Part shown: positions 35,574 to 46,769 of the stretch, piece by piece
Layout of the letters: every line of letters starts with the position of its first letter
Numbering within the stretch: the stretch's first letter is position 1
Assembly: GCA_043228905.1 (NCBI GenBank)
Contig: JBHGNT010000020.1
Span: forward strand, 13,268,001-13,332,000
DNA from: Azolla caroliniana
Taxonomy: Eukaryota > Polypodiophyta
Direction: 5' to 3'
DNA: 64,000 bases
The notes under the pieces: model-generated
The model's input: only the letters and a program-made list of their open reading frames with translations
What the model was told of the DNA's origin: nothing
Databases searched by the model: none
Translations under genes and position numbers: made by a program

Positions 35574-37702
35574 TCATATACTTAATTATACAAGAATGTT
35601 GAGATGTAGTACTATAAGAAAAGGGTGATGTCGGATAACCTTTCTCTTCTCACTTCATGTGGCTAGTTGGTTGTGTCGTTTGACTTTGAAGACATATGTA
35701 TAAGGTTCAAATCAGATTCTAGTTCTGTGCATGGATTCTCTCTTTTATTTATTTGATGACCATCTATTTTTGAGCTTGTTAGTCAATAATGTTCTATCTA
35801 TTTAGTAAGTCCTTTAGGGGTCAATCTTCTATGTGGTTCCATGAGCCCTCCTATCGAAATTATATAAGACATAGGTATAAGGTTTGCATAAGATTCTAGT
35901 CATGTACAAGAATTCTCTCTTTTATTTATTTGACCACTATTTATTTTCGAGCTTGTTAGTCAACAATGTTCCATCTATTTAGTAAGTCCTTTAAGGGTCA
36001 ATCTTGTATGTGTTTCCATGTCAAGCCCTCCTAGAGAAATTATATACCACATAGGTATAAAGTTCACATCTAGTCATGTACAAGAATTCTCTTTTTTATT
36101 TATTTGATCACCATCTACTTTCGAGCTTGTTAGTGACAACAATGTTCTATCTATTTTAGTAAGTCCTTTAAAGGTCAATCTTCTATGTGTTTACGTGCAA
36201 CCTCTTTGAGAAATTTTATTTCATCTACCTCTCCAAGCCTCAACACTTCCACAATCTTTTATTGAGGTTTTGCACACCTTCATGAGATCTCGTTGGCTTG
36301 GTCCTGTGATGTTCCATGATTTTGTGACAAAATTCTACTTGCCTTTTTGACAATTTTCTTGACCAATGCCCTACCATTTTCATGATCTCTATCCACCTCT
36401 ATGACCTCTCTTTAGATTGATGTTCCATCTACTCCCAAGAGCCTTTAATCTAGAATGATGTTTGATAAGGACTATCCATCCATTTCGTATATCTTATTCA
36501 TCTCTATTTCATTCACTTTTATGAACCCCCTTGGGAGGATATTTCATTTGTTTCCATGTCCCATTTTGGGCTAATATTGTTCCATCCACTTCTTCTTGCA
36601 TTCCCTAGTGGAAGCTAGATGCATTTCCATGAGCCCACTATAGGCTTTTTCCCATCCACTTCCATGAGCCTCGTCTAACATCTGCATTAATGAGCCCTTT
36701 TCATGCTATGTTTCGAGTACTTCTAGTACAAGCTCTCTATCGGGTGATAGATATTCCATCCATTAATTTCATAAGCCCTAAATGAGTATGTTTTGCCTAC
36801 TTTTGCCAACCTCCTTGACCCAATGTGTCATCCTCTTTGGCCCAAAGTTGCATTTACTTCAACCCAAAGGTGCATTTACTTTTGCAAGCCCTCTCCAACC
36901 CAATTCCTTGTCCCCTCTTTGTCAAAAATTGACCAATCATCTTGACCATGAAAAGATGTAGTCCAAGAACTCCATTTTTGGTACCTTCACAAAACCTCTC
37001 CTCTTGGAAGTTGATGTTATAGAAGGAGATGTCATTGCTTCCACAAGTGAATTGTGGGGTCCATTGGTTTCAAGAACACTACTTTGTAATCATCTATATA
37101 TAATTTATAGAACGGGATCTTTGTATTGGTATCTTGCTAATAATCACTATATTATCTATCCCATTGCTTTCTCTTGTTCTCTTATTTCCATTGTGTTGAT
37201 CAGGCTCTCATCTCTCGCTTCAAACCTCTAGGTTATGCCTAAACCCCTTGTTTCGTCCAAGTTTTCTCATTTTATTCATCCACTCCTTCAACGCCTCTTG
37301 TCAAAACATGATCATAATTTGCTCACCCAAGGTCCCTTCGTCCACTCATATGCACACAACTGCATATCTTCTTCCTTGATCTTTTGACATTTGTGTCACA
37401 TACACTTCATAAAGTTTAAGTGGCAATAACCACTCTTAACAAACCAACTCCCTTAAGGTTTTCCTAGATGTGGAGAAAATATCAATGAGCTTCCCATATT
37501 CTTTTATATTTTTGAATAATGTTTTTCTCTCCTCTACGCAATTTTGATGGTTTTCCTTGCCTTTGATCACATTTATACACATAAGCCTATATGACATTTT
37601 TTATCAAACCATTTTTTCTTTGAGCTACTTTTAGGGGTGTCATTTCTAAAGTATGTATCATATGGAAAAACATATCTTTGTGCATGCGCAAATGTTTGAT
37701 AT
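35574..37702. other. intergenic DNA, no gene seen
   Basis: Contains the ~175-bp tandem repeat at 35690-36215. The rest recurs in short motifs such as TTCCATCCACTT and ATGAGCCC without a fixed period, and shows no coding frame worth reporting. Confidence 0.6.
35690..36215. repeat. tandem repeat, about 175 bp x 3
   Basis: Three copies carry TTCTCTCTTTTATTTATTTGA (near 35734, 35911, 36085) followed by TCGAGCTTGTTAGT, TAGTAAGTCCTTTA and GGTCAATCTT. Spacing is about 177 and 174 bp, and copies are roughly 85-90% alike by eye. Confidence 0.85.
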
Positions 37703-38087
37703 TGTAAAGAATCAAGAGATGGATTCTTGTGAAGCGGAATAGGTGTGAACTGTGTGTGTGTGTGAGTGAGAGAGAGAGAGAGAGAGTGAGAGAGACAAGG
37801 AATACGCAAGGTCAAAGTATATAGACAAAGGAGAAAGACTCGACGTTATACAAGATGGGAGGAGGGTGCTTTATGTAGCCACCCTCTCTCTTCATTAACT
37901 ACAAGGCTCATGGAGCATGGGGAATGTGAAAGCTCATAAGTTATGGGTCATAGAATATAATTCTATGACTCATACTAAATGCTAGAATACAAAGTGGTGA
38001 TATAATGGTGACTCTTGACCGTTGAGGTGTCTCTTCACTCTCAAGGTGAGTTCACACACTAGACCAAGTTGAGCTTGATTCTCAACA
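37703..38087 (-). repeat. 3' LTR of the older copia element
   Basis: 385 bp; longer than its partner through a (GA)n tract and an extra ATATAATGGTG segment. Confidence 0.93.
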
Positions 38088-38098
38088 CGCCCCCTCAA
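38088..38098 (-). promoter_or_regulatory. polypurine tract of the older copia element
   Basis: TTGAGGGGGCG on the minus strand directly before the 3' LTR. Confidence 0.8.
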
Positions 38099-38315
38099 GC
38101 TCAAGTCGGGTCGGTTTCAGACGGTATCCGAAATCCGCTTCAATTCACGTTCGGGAGTCCGCGTCGACTCGCTTTATGCGGAGTTGCGCAATCCGTGCTC
38201 CAGCTTGCGTTGTGCGTAGTTACGAAGTCTGTGCTTCGGCTTGCGTCTTTCTTCGCAGCTTTGCACGGTAGATCGGCTCTTCGTTGCTTCGTTGTGTGGT
38301 TGCGGAATCCACGCG

Positions 38316-40874
38316 TTATTGCATAGTGTCTTCAGTACTCCCCCTCAAGCTTGGCAGGTCAGGGATCGTCAATCCGAGATCGGTCATGAATTGCCATAGC
38401 TTGTCGGCTCCTAAGGCTTTGGTGAAGATGTCGGCCGTTTGAAGATTGGTGCTAATGTGTTGTAGGTCGACATCGCCAGCCAGAACGCGCTCTCGGATGA
38501 AGTGATAGTGCACTTCGATGTGCTTTGTCCGCACGTGGAACACCGGGTTCCGAGCCAGATAGATACTGCTCATGTTGTCGCAGTAAAGGGAAGTCAGATC
38601 CTTGATGGGTACGCCCAGATCCTTCAAAATCCTCTTGAGCCATACGGCTTCACATGCAGCTATGGTTGCGCCCCTGTATTCCGCCTCCGTACTCGAAAGA
38701 GCGACGGTAGGCTGCTTCTTGCTACTCCAGGATATTGCTCCGTTGCCGAGGGAGAACAAATCCGGAGGTTGATCTTCTATCGGCTTTATAGCCGGCCCAA
38801 TCGGCGTCTGTGTACCCCTCGAGTCGTATTGGCATCGCGGTCTTGTAGAGGATGTCGCAATCCATTGTGCCACTCACGTACCGTAGGACTCGCTTAGCAC
38901 AATCCAAGTGAGTATCACGCGGTGTTTGCATGAATTGGCTAAGGAGACCGACTGGATAACTGAGATCGGGTCGAGTGATCGTGAGGTAGATGAGACTCCC
39001 AATGAGTTGCCGATACTGAGTCGGCTCACATGCTTTGGTGCCGGAGTTTGCATCTAGTTTGAGATTACGATCGAGCGGGGTTGCCACAGATTTGCACTCA
39101 GCCATCCCAAACTTGTATAACATGTTAAGGATGTAGTGTCGTTGAGAGATCATGATTCCGGCCGGAGTCCGAATTACCTCGATGCCAAGGAAGTAGTGGA
39201 GCTCCTTCATGTCTGACATCTCGAACTTGTCAGAAAGGAGGGATTTGACCTAACTGAGATCGGGTCGAGTGATCGTGAGGTAGATGAGACTCCCAATGAG
39301 TTGCCGATACTGAGTCGGCTCACATGCTTTGGTGCCGGAGTTTGCATCTAGTTTGAGATTACGATCGAGCGGGGTTGCCACAGATTTGCACTCAGCCATC
39401 CCGAACTTGTATAACATGTTAAGGATGTAGTGTCGTTGAGAGATCATGATTCCGGCCGGAGTCCGAATTACCTCGATGCCAAGGAAGTAGTGGAGCTCCT
39501 TCATGTCTGACATCTCGAACTTGTCAGAAAGGAGGGATTTGACCTTAGTGATTTCGACGAGATGCTCACCTCCAATGACTAGGTCATCCACATATAAGAT
39601 GATGACGATCGGACTTGCGGAATCGCTTCGTGTGTAGAGGGAGTTGTTCGATTTTGACATACGGAAGCCGATTTGATGAAGATATTGCGTTATCTTCGAA
39701 TGCCAAGCACGCGGTGCTTGCTTGAGGCCGTAGAGTGACTTTTTGAGTCGACATACAGCTTTCGGATGGGTGCTCGAGTTGAAGCCGGGTGTTTGTAGCA
39801 TGTACACCTCCTCTTCTAATTCGCCTTGTAGAAAGGCGTTCTTGATGTCATTTGATGGAGGTGCCACCCTTTCGCCGCGGCAAGCGCAATTACGGTCCGC
39901 ACCGTTGTCATCTTTGCCACCGGGGCAAAGGTCTCTTCGTAGTCGACGCCATGCATCTGAGTGTATCCTTTCGCTACGAGTCGAGCTTTGTAGCGGTTTA
40001 CGGAGCCATCGGCGTTATACTTCACCTTGTAGATCCATCTGCATCCGATCGCCTTTTTGTGTGGTGAGGTGGGAACGAGATCCCACGTCTCGTTCTTCCG
40101 TAATGCCTGCATCTCTTCGTTCATTGCCTCGATCCATCGCGGGTCCTTCGCGGCTTCCGAAAAGGTTTCCGGCTCCCGTACTGTTGCTACCTTCATCATA
40201 AAGGCGTAATGGTACGCCATGTAATCATTGTAGCCGAATCCGCTTACGGGGTTCTTTTCACGGGTGGATCGGCGGAGCTTTTCATTTTCAGAGATGAGGG
40301 CTTTCTTGGCTCCGATTGGTACCTCGAAACCGCCGAACTCACTGTCGAGTGAGTGAGTCGATTCATCGTCGTCGAAGCGAACGTCTTCATATTCCGCCAT
40401 TTTTGCCTTCCCTTTGTCCATCTTCGGGCTAGGCCGTGATGTGCTTTGATCGCTCAAAGGCTCTTTTGGTCCGCTCAGTTGGGTCGTGATCGGACTTTCT
40501 TCGAAAATGCGCGTAAGATGATCTTCATCCTCTATCTCTTGTTCGGTGGATTCCGGCTCGAGCGGGGTCGGAGTCGAAGTTGTCTCTGGTGCGTACCAGT
40601 ATACGGACTCGTCAAAAACGACGTCTCGACTTACCCGAGATTTTCGAGTTGAGGGGTTGTAACACTTGTACCCCTTTTGCTCCAGTGAGTATCCTACGAG
40701 GATACATTTCTCCGACTTCGGGTCGAGCTTTTGATGCTTCTCGTCGGGGATGTGCACGTACGCAATGGAGCCGAATGTCAGAACATGTGATAGGTTCGGC
40801 TTCTTTCCGAAGAATCTTTTGTGCGGAGTGACCTTGTGCACGCCAGATGTTGTGCATCGGTTCAAATATATCAA
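38316..40874 (-). pseudogene. copia pol remnant: end of integrase, reverse transcriptase, RNase H
   Basis: Starts at the end of the integrase region (NRCTTSGVHKVTP, then FFGKKPN) right at the ribozyme repeat, so the integrase catalytic core is missing. The reverse transcriptase follows ([22 protein letters not shown]; catalytic LYVDDL near 39590), then RNase H (ALSSTEAEYRG, CDNMSSIYLARN, RTKHIEVHYHFIRE) ending at 38316. Breaks: a frameshift near 39850 (HLHQM / IKNAFLQGE), a 294-bp tandem duplication with a stop at its junction, and a frameshift near 38765 at the start of RNase H. No function can remain. Confidence 0.9.
38957..39544 (-). repeat. 294-bp tandem duplication inside the reverse transcriptase
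   Basis: Segments 38957-39250 and 39251-39544 are the same except for one seen base (A near 39109, G near 39403). The length is 98 codons exactly, so frame would be kept, but the junction creates a TAG (LS-stop) at about 39250. Confidence 0.92.
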
Positions 40875-40971
40875 ACCCCATATCTCCTACATCATCAAAT
40901 TTGAACACACACACACACACACACACACAATCTCCCTCTCTCTCTCTCTCTCTCACACACACACAATCTCC

Positions 40972-41005
<34 letters not shown>

Positions 41006-41179
41006 TCCCTTATCTTCCCTATATAAACCTCTCCAATTCTAAATGGTCATGTGCACTGATGAGCTCCTTAGGAGCGAAACTAGTTTGCCACATCGACCAT
41101 TTCTTTGTATTACTTTTTAAGTTTCTTAATATGAATTAGTTTTTAGTCTATTTCTCTCTCTCTAAACTTTGTACATATC

Positions 41180-41225
<46 letters not shown>

Positions 41226-41318
41226 TCTCTCTATAATTCTCACTCTTAATCTCACATTCACCCACCGATTGTATACCGTTCGCACTCCTTGTATTGACCT
41301 CACGGTCTAGAACTCACA
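40863..41318 (+). repeat. hammerhead-bearing long repeat, copy 1 (solo-like)
   Basis: 456 bp from CAAATATATCAAACCCC to GAACTCACA. Order: conserved head, CA and CT microsatellites, TATATAAA (41020-41027), hammerhead (41041-41102), an AT-rich stretch, a CT microsatellite, then a conserved tail with ACCCACCGATTGTATACCG. It touches copia integrase on the left and copia gag on the right. It ends in CA but does not begin with TG, unlike standard LTRs. Confidence 0.9.
41041..41102 (+). ncRNA. type I hammerhead ribozyme, copy 1
   Basis: All invariant core bases are present: CUGAUGA at 41056-41062 and GAAA at 41076-41079. Stem II is GCUCC/GGAGC (41063-41067 with 41071-41075) closed by a UUA loop. Stem I is open-ended and long: 41041-41055 pairs with 41086-41102 over 15 base pairs with two single-C bulges (41089, 41094). 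Stem III is the self-complementary ACUAGU (41079-41084), only two pairs in cis but six pairs between two molecules. The cleavage triplet is GUU and the predicted scissile bond lies between 41085 and 41086. Open stem I makes it type I. A TATA box ends 13 bases upstream. Self-cleavage is inferred from structure, not shown. Confidence 0.93.
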
Positions 41319-42511
41319 TTCCGCTCCTTCGGGAATGGGTGTCGGTGTTGCTTGTCGAATTGGCACGCTTCGCATACACCTTCAATCTCCTTCTCTTTGA
41401 ATGTCGGGAGTCCGATAACGACTCCTTTCGATCTCATTGCTTTGAGTTTGTTGAGATTGATGTGACCGATTCGCTTATGCCATAGCTCTATGTCGGAGTC
41501 GGCTTTCGTGCTTTTCGCGAACATGGCGGATTTCATCTCGTGCGAATCGAGAATGAACATCCGGCCCTCTCTTCTTCCGTGTGCGATGATTCGGCCTTCT
41601 TTTTTTATGACGCACCCTTCTTGATCGAATCGTACTTGCATCCCTTGCTCAACCATTTGGCCGACCGAGACCAAATTCTTCGTGATAGTGGGAACATGCA
41701 AGACATTTTTAATGTATGTTTGCTTATCTCTTTCGCCAAACAGGACATTGCCAATGTGCCAAATCGGGTGTGTAGTGTCATCTCCAGTTTCGACATAACC
41801 AGGTCGCTCCGGCTCTCGAAGTTCGAGAAACCATTCTTTATGGGATGTCATATGGTTTGAGGTTCCGGACTCTACAAACCATACGTCCTCCAGATTGAGG
41901 GCACTAGTTAAGGTAGAGGCCGACATAGAGTTTGCTCTATGTTTCATCATGAACATTCCGCCACGGTCGGAGTTGTATGCGTACATTCCGCCACGATCCT
42001 CGTAGTCGGAGTTGTGCCCGTACATTCCGCTATACTCTTCGTAGTCAGAATTGTGCGCGTAATTCGTGAGTTGTCGGCTTGTGGAAGCCGATTCACGCAT
42101 CTTCTTTCGGCACTCTTCTTCGTGGTGGCCGAGCTTTCCGCAATATCCGCATTCGGTTGCGTTTTGATGGCTTGAGCTGGAGTGAAAGCTCCCCCTTCTT
42201 GCAAAGGTTCCTCGTTGGCCTCCGTTTTGCGGCCGAAATTGAGAGTTGTTGTCGTAGGTCGGAGCTCGTCCGCCTTGTCCTTGGCCGAATCGGCCTCTCG
42301 CTCGTCCGCGTCCTCTTCCTCCATTAGAGTGTGTGTAGAGCATGTGGCCTTCCGACTCATTGCTCCTTGTACGCACGTGGTTTTCTTCGACCAATAGCAT
42401 TGATTGGAGCTCAAAGAAGGAGGGAGATTTCTCCCGTGCTAGAACGGCGGTTCGCATCGCGCCGAACCGTGGTGCGAGGCCGCCGAGGCATATTTGCACC
42501 ATCTCATCATC
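41319..42511 (-). pseudogene. duplicated copia gag segment, copy 1
   Basis: The same 400-residue stretch as in 48529-49721: gag C-terminal half, CCHC knuckle (CGYCGKLGHHEEEC), protease remnant (FVESGTSNHMTS, with ESGT where D-S/T-G is expected) and GAG-pre-integrase (LWHKRIGHINLNKLK, CEACQFDKQHRHPF). It is cut on the right at 42511 (CATCTCATCATC), where ribozyme-element internal sequence begins. Reading enters the ribozyme repeat at its C-terminus. Confidence 0.9.
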
Positions 42512-42731
42512 TTAATCTCACTCTACCCTTTCCTCCTCCACTTTAATTTCCAATATACCCTCCAATTCTTCCTACCCCCCTCCTTTTTTCAAAGATCTCC
42601 ATACATTCTAACGTACTTCACCATCCCTAACTCCCACCTCACACACTTCTCTCTTACCCTTCCTCTCTCTTTCTCTCTCACACTCCCCTACATGTTTTTC
42701 AAATAACCCCAAAAAATCTTCTATCCCACAC
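42512..42731 (+). repeat. 3' tail of the ribozyme-element internal region, fused to gag
   Basis: 220 bp identical by eye to 44251-44470. The joint with gag shows only about 2 bp of shared sequence (TC), as in end-joining. Confidence 0.85.
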
Positions 42732-42772
42732 CAAATATATCAAACCCCATATCTCCTACATCATCAAATTTG

Positions 42773-42811
<39 letters not shown>

Positions 42812-42980
42812 CCCTTATCTTCCCTATATAAACCTCTCCAATTCTAAATGGTCATGTGCACTGATGAGCTCCTTAGGAGCGAAACTAGTTTGCCACATCG
42901 ACCATTTCTTTGTATTACTTTTTAAGTTTCTTAATATGAATTAGTTTTTAGTCTATTTCTCTCTCTCTAAACTTTGTACA

Positions 42981-43038
<58 letters not shown>

Positions 43039-43125
43039 TATAATTCTCACTCTTAATCTCACATTCACCCACCGACTGTATACCGTTCGCACTCCTTGTA
43101 TTGACCTCACGGTCTAGAACTCACA
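42732..43125 (+). repeat. hammerhead-bearing long repeat, copy 2
   Basis: 394 bp, the shortest copy because it lacks the first CT block. TATA box at 42825-42832. Here the tail is followed by the element's own internal region, so this is a left (upstream) repeat. Confidence 0.9.
42846..42907 (+). ncRNA. type I hammerhead ribozyme, copy 2
   Basis: Identical over 62 nt to copy 1. Predicted cleavage after 42890. Confidence 0.93.
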
Positions 43126-44470
43126 ATTCGTAGTAATTTCTATGGAGGACCAATCCACAGAGACGTGAACCCACGATGGCATATGATCGACGCCCTTCGA
43201 GTATCCACTTCGTGTCGAGTTCCCTCATTTCAAGTGGAAGGCATTTGCAACGGCATCATCGGCATCCCATACATGCCTTCAACATATTATCTCTCACTTC
43301 CTTACATCTTTTCATTGTAAGCATGGGACTACATTCTGTAGCCATGCATTCCCTTCTGTCTCTTTTAGTATGTGTGCATATGGACTACTTTCAATAGTTG
43401 GCATTTTGCATAATCTTAGTATTTCCTTTCCTTTCCAATGCACGGGACTACATTGTAGCCGGCATTTGTATTCAACATATGTTCTACCCTTCCGTTGTAA
43501 CCAATATACCTTGCATCACTCTCCCTCCCACTCACTTTCCGTTGCAAGATATCCTTCCCCCATAGTCTCTCTCTATATTAACTTTACCCCTGTTTTATCT
43601 TTACCTAATTCTCAACATACCCTTACCTATTTTCAACTCTACCCCTTCCCTAACTTTTTGATATTTCCACTATACCCTCCCCCTTACTTTTCCTTATCTT
43701 TAACTCTACCCCTCCCCTAACTTTTCCATATTTTCACTATACCCTCCCCCTTACTTTTCCTTATCTTTAACTCTACCCCTTCCCAAACCTTTCCATATTT
43801 TCACTATACCCTCCCCCTTATTTTTCCTTATCTTTAACTCTACCCTTTCCCAAACTTTTCAATATTTTCACTATATCCTCCCCCTTACTTTTCCTTATCT
43901 TTAACTCTACCCCTCCCCTAACTTTTCCATATTTTCACTATACCCTCCCCCTTACTTTTCCTTATCTTTAACTCTACCCCTTCCCTAACTTTTCAATATT
44001 TTCACTATACCCTCCCCCTTACTTTTCCTTATCTTTAACTCTACCCCTCACATTTTAACTTTCTCTCTCACACTTCTCTCTTACCCTTCCTCTCTCTTTC
44101 TCTCTCACACTCCCCTACATGTTTTTCAAATAACCCTGTCTCGTTCACCAATTTCAATCTACCCCTTTCCCCCTTCCTTTTTTCTAGAATTACATTCATA
44201 CCCCTCCCTCTTTTAGTAAATTTCTCGTACCCCTCCCCCTTTCATTCTTCTTAATCTCACTCTACCCTTTCCTCCTCCACTTTAATTTCCAATATACCCT
44301 CCAATTCTTCCTACCCCCCTCCTTTTTTCAAAGATCTCCATACATTCTAACGTACTTCACCATCCCTAACTCCCACCTCACACACTTCTCTCTTACCCTT
44401 CCTCTCTCTTTCTCTCTCACACTCCCCTACATGTTTTTCAAATAACCCCAAAAAATCTTCTATCCCACAC
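43126..44470 (+). mobile_element. internal region of the ribozyme element, copy 1 (non-coding)
   Basis: 1345 bp between two ribozyme repeats. The first ~430 bp are ordinary sequence starting ATTCGTAGTAATTTC, with two similar segments ending GGGACTACATT(C/G)TGTAGCC. The rest is a strand almost without G, containing a 67-bp tandem array and a repeated ~65-bp segment (about 44070 and 44383). No protein-coding frame on either strand is credible, so replication would need enzymes supplied in trans. No tRNA primer site is recognisable after the left repeat. Confidence 0.8.
43627..44051 (+). repeat. 67-bp tandem array in the internal region, copy 1
   Basis: TTATCTTTAACTCTACCCC starts at 43694, 43761, 43828, 43895, 43962 and 44029, a strict 67-bp period, with a diverged first unit from 43627. 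Units are 90% or more alike and contain only A, C and T. Confidence 0.93.
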
Positions 44471-44511
44471 CAAATATATCAAACCCCATATCTCCTACAT
44501 CATCAAATTTG

Positions 44512-44546
<35 letters not shown>

Positions 44547-44549
44547 TCC

Positions 44550-44583
<34 letters not shown>

Positions 44584-44757
44584 TCCCTTATCTTCCCTAT
44601 ATAAACCTCTCCAATTCTAAATGGTCATGTGCACTGATGAGCTCCTTAGGAGCGAAACTAGTTTGCCACATCGACCATTTCTTTGTATTACTTTTTAAGT
44701 TTCTTAATATGAATTAGTTTTTAGTCTATTTCTCTCTCTCTAAACTTTGTACATATC

Positions 44758-44809
<52 letters not shown>

Positions 44810-44892
44810 ATTCTCACTCTTAATCTCACATTCACCCACCGATTGTATACCGTTCGCACTCCTTGTATTGACCTCACGGTCTAGAACTCACA
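44471..44892 (+). repeat. hammerhead-bearing long repeat, copy 3
   Basis: 422 bp; right (downstream) repeat of the first complete element, followed by copia gag. TATA box at 44598-44605. Confidence 0.9.
44619..44680 (+). ncRNA. type I hammerhead ribozyme, copy 3
   Basis: Identical over 62 nt to copy 1. Predicted cleavage after 44663, which with copy 2 would free a 1773-nt RNA. Confidence 0.93.
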
Positions 44893-46085
44893 TTCCGCTC
44901 CTTCGGGAATGGGTGTCGGTGTTGCTTGTCGAATTGGCACGCTTCGCATACACCTTCAATCTCCTTCTCTTTGAATGTCGGGAGTCCGATAACGACTCCT
45001 TTCGATCTCATTGCTTTGAGTTTGTTGAGATTGATGTGACCGATTCGCTTATGCCATAGCTCTATGTCGGAGTCGGCTTTCGTGCTTTTCGCGAACATGG
45101 CGGATTTCATCTCGTGCGAATCGAGAATGAACATCCGGCCCTCTCTTCTTCCGTGTGCGATGATTCGGCCTTCTTTTTTTATGACGCACCCTTCTTGATC
45201 GAATCGTACTTGCATCCCTTGCTCAACCATTTGGCCGACCGAGACCAAATTCTTCGTGATAGTGGGAACATGCAAGACATTTTTAATGTATGTTTGCTTA
45301 TCTCTTTCGCCAAACAGGACATTGCCAATGTGCCAAATCGGGTGTGTAGTGTCATCTCCAGTTTCGACATAACCAGGTCGCTCCGGCTCTCGAAGTTCGA
45401 GAAACCATTCTTTATGGGATGTCATATGGTTTGAGGTTCCGGACTCTACAAACCATACGTCCTCCAGATTGAGGGCACTAGTTAAGGTAGAGGCCGACAT
45501 AGAGTTTGCTCTATGTTTCATCATGAACATTCCGCCACGGTCGGAGTTGTATGCGTACATTCCGCCACGATCCTCGTAGTCGGAGTTGTGCCCGTACATT
45601 CCGCTATACTCTTCGTAGTCAGAATTGTGCGCGTAATTCGTGAGTTGTCGGCTTGTGGAAGCCGATTCACGCATCTTCTTTCGGCACTCTTCTTCGTGGT
45701 GGCCGAGCTTTCCGCAATATCCGCATTCGGTTGCGTTTTGATGGCTTGAGCTGGAGTGAAAGCTCCCCCTTCTTGCAAAGGTTCCTCGTTGGCCTCCGTT
45801 TTGCGGCCGAAATTGAGAGTTGTTGTCGTAGGTCGGAGCTCGTCCGCCTTGTCCTTGGCCGAATCGGCCTCTCGCTCGTCCGCGTCCTCTTCCTCCATTA
45901 GAGTGTGTGTAGAGCATGTGGCCTTCCGACTCATTGCTCCTTGTACGCACGTGGTTTTCTTCGACCAATAGCATTGATTGGAGCTCAAAGAAGGAGGGAG
46001 ATTTCTCCCGTGCTAGAACGGCGGTTCGCATCGCGCCGAACCGTGGTGCGAGGCCGCCGAGGCATATTTGCACCATCTCATCATC
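44893..46085 (-). pseudogene. duplicated copia gag segment, copy 2
   Basis: Same protein as copy 1 over 400 residues with no difference, and the same truncated joint at 46085. Offset from copy 1 is 3574 bp. Confidence 0.9.
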
Positions 46086-46305
46086 TTAATCTCACTCTAC
46101 CCTTTCCTCCTCCACTTTAATTTCCAATATACCCTCCAATTCTTCCTACCCCCCTCCTTTTTTCAAAGATCTCCATACATTCTAACGTACTTCACCATCC
46201 CTAACTCCCACCTCACACACTTCTCTCTTACCCTTCCTCTCTCTTTCTCTCTCACACTCCCCTACATGTTTTTCAAATAACCCCAAAAAATCTTCTATCC
46301 CACAC
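46086..46305 (+). repeat. 3' tail of internal region fused to gag, second instance
   Basis: Repeats the joint seen at 42511/42512, showing that both arose from one event followed by tandem amplification. Confidence 0.85.
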
Positions 46306-46370
46306 CAAATATATCAAACCCCATATCTCCTACATCATCAAATTTGAACACACACACACACACAATCTCC

Positions 46371-46450
<80 letters not shown>

Positions 46451-46620
46451 TCCCTTATCTTCCCTATATAAACCTCTCCAATTCTAAATGGTCATGTGCA
46501 CTGATGAGCTCCTTAGGAGCGAAACTAGTTTGCCACATCGACCATTTCTTTGTATTACTTTTTAAGTTTCTTAATATGAATTAGTTTTTAGTCTATTTCT
46601 CTCTCTCTAAACTTTGTACA

Positions 46621-46682
<62 letters not shown>

Positions 46683-46769
46683 TATAATTCTCACTCTTAA
46701 TCTCACATTCACCCACCGACTGTATACCGTTCGCACTCCTTGTATTGACCTCACGGTCTAGAACTCACA
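46306..46769 (+). repeat. hammerhead-bearing long repeat, copy 4
   Basis: 464 bp, longest copy through two extra CT/CA blocks. TATA box at 46465-46472. Confidence 0.9.
46486..46547 (+). ncRNA. type I hammerhead ribozyme, copy 4
   Basis: Identical over 62 nt to copy 1. Predicted cleavage after 46530. Confidence 0.93.

Noticed and set aside
41041-41102. Type III hammerhead as in known plant retrozymes
   Set aside because: The open helix is stem I; stem III is closed by a tiny loop. GUC at 41046-41048 upstream lacks a workable stem I to CUGAUGA.
43176-43720. Short plus-strand frames in the ribozyme element core (73 and 116 codons)
   Set aside because: Composition follows the A/C/T-only repeat and there is no domain or codon bias; they are identical in both cores only because the DNA is.
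43627-44051. CRISPR-like array
   Set aside because: Units abut without unique spacers, period is 67 bp with no repeat/spacer division, and the host is a plant.
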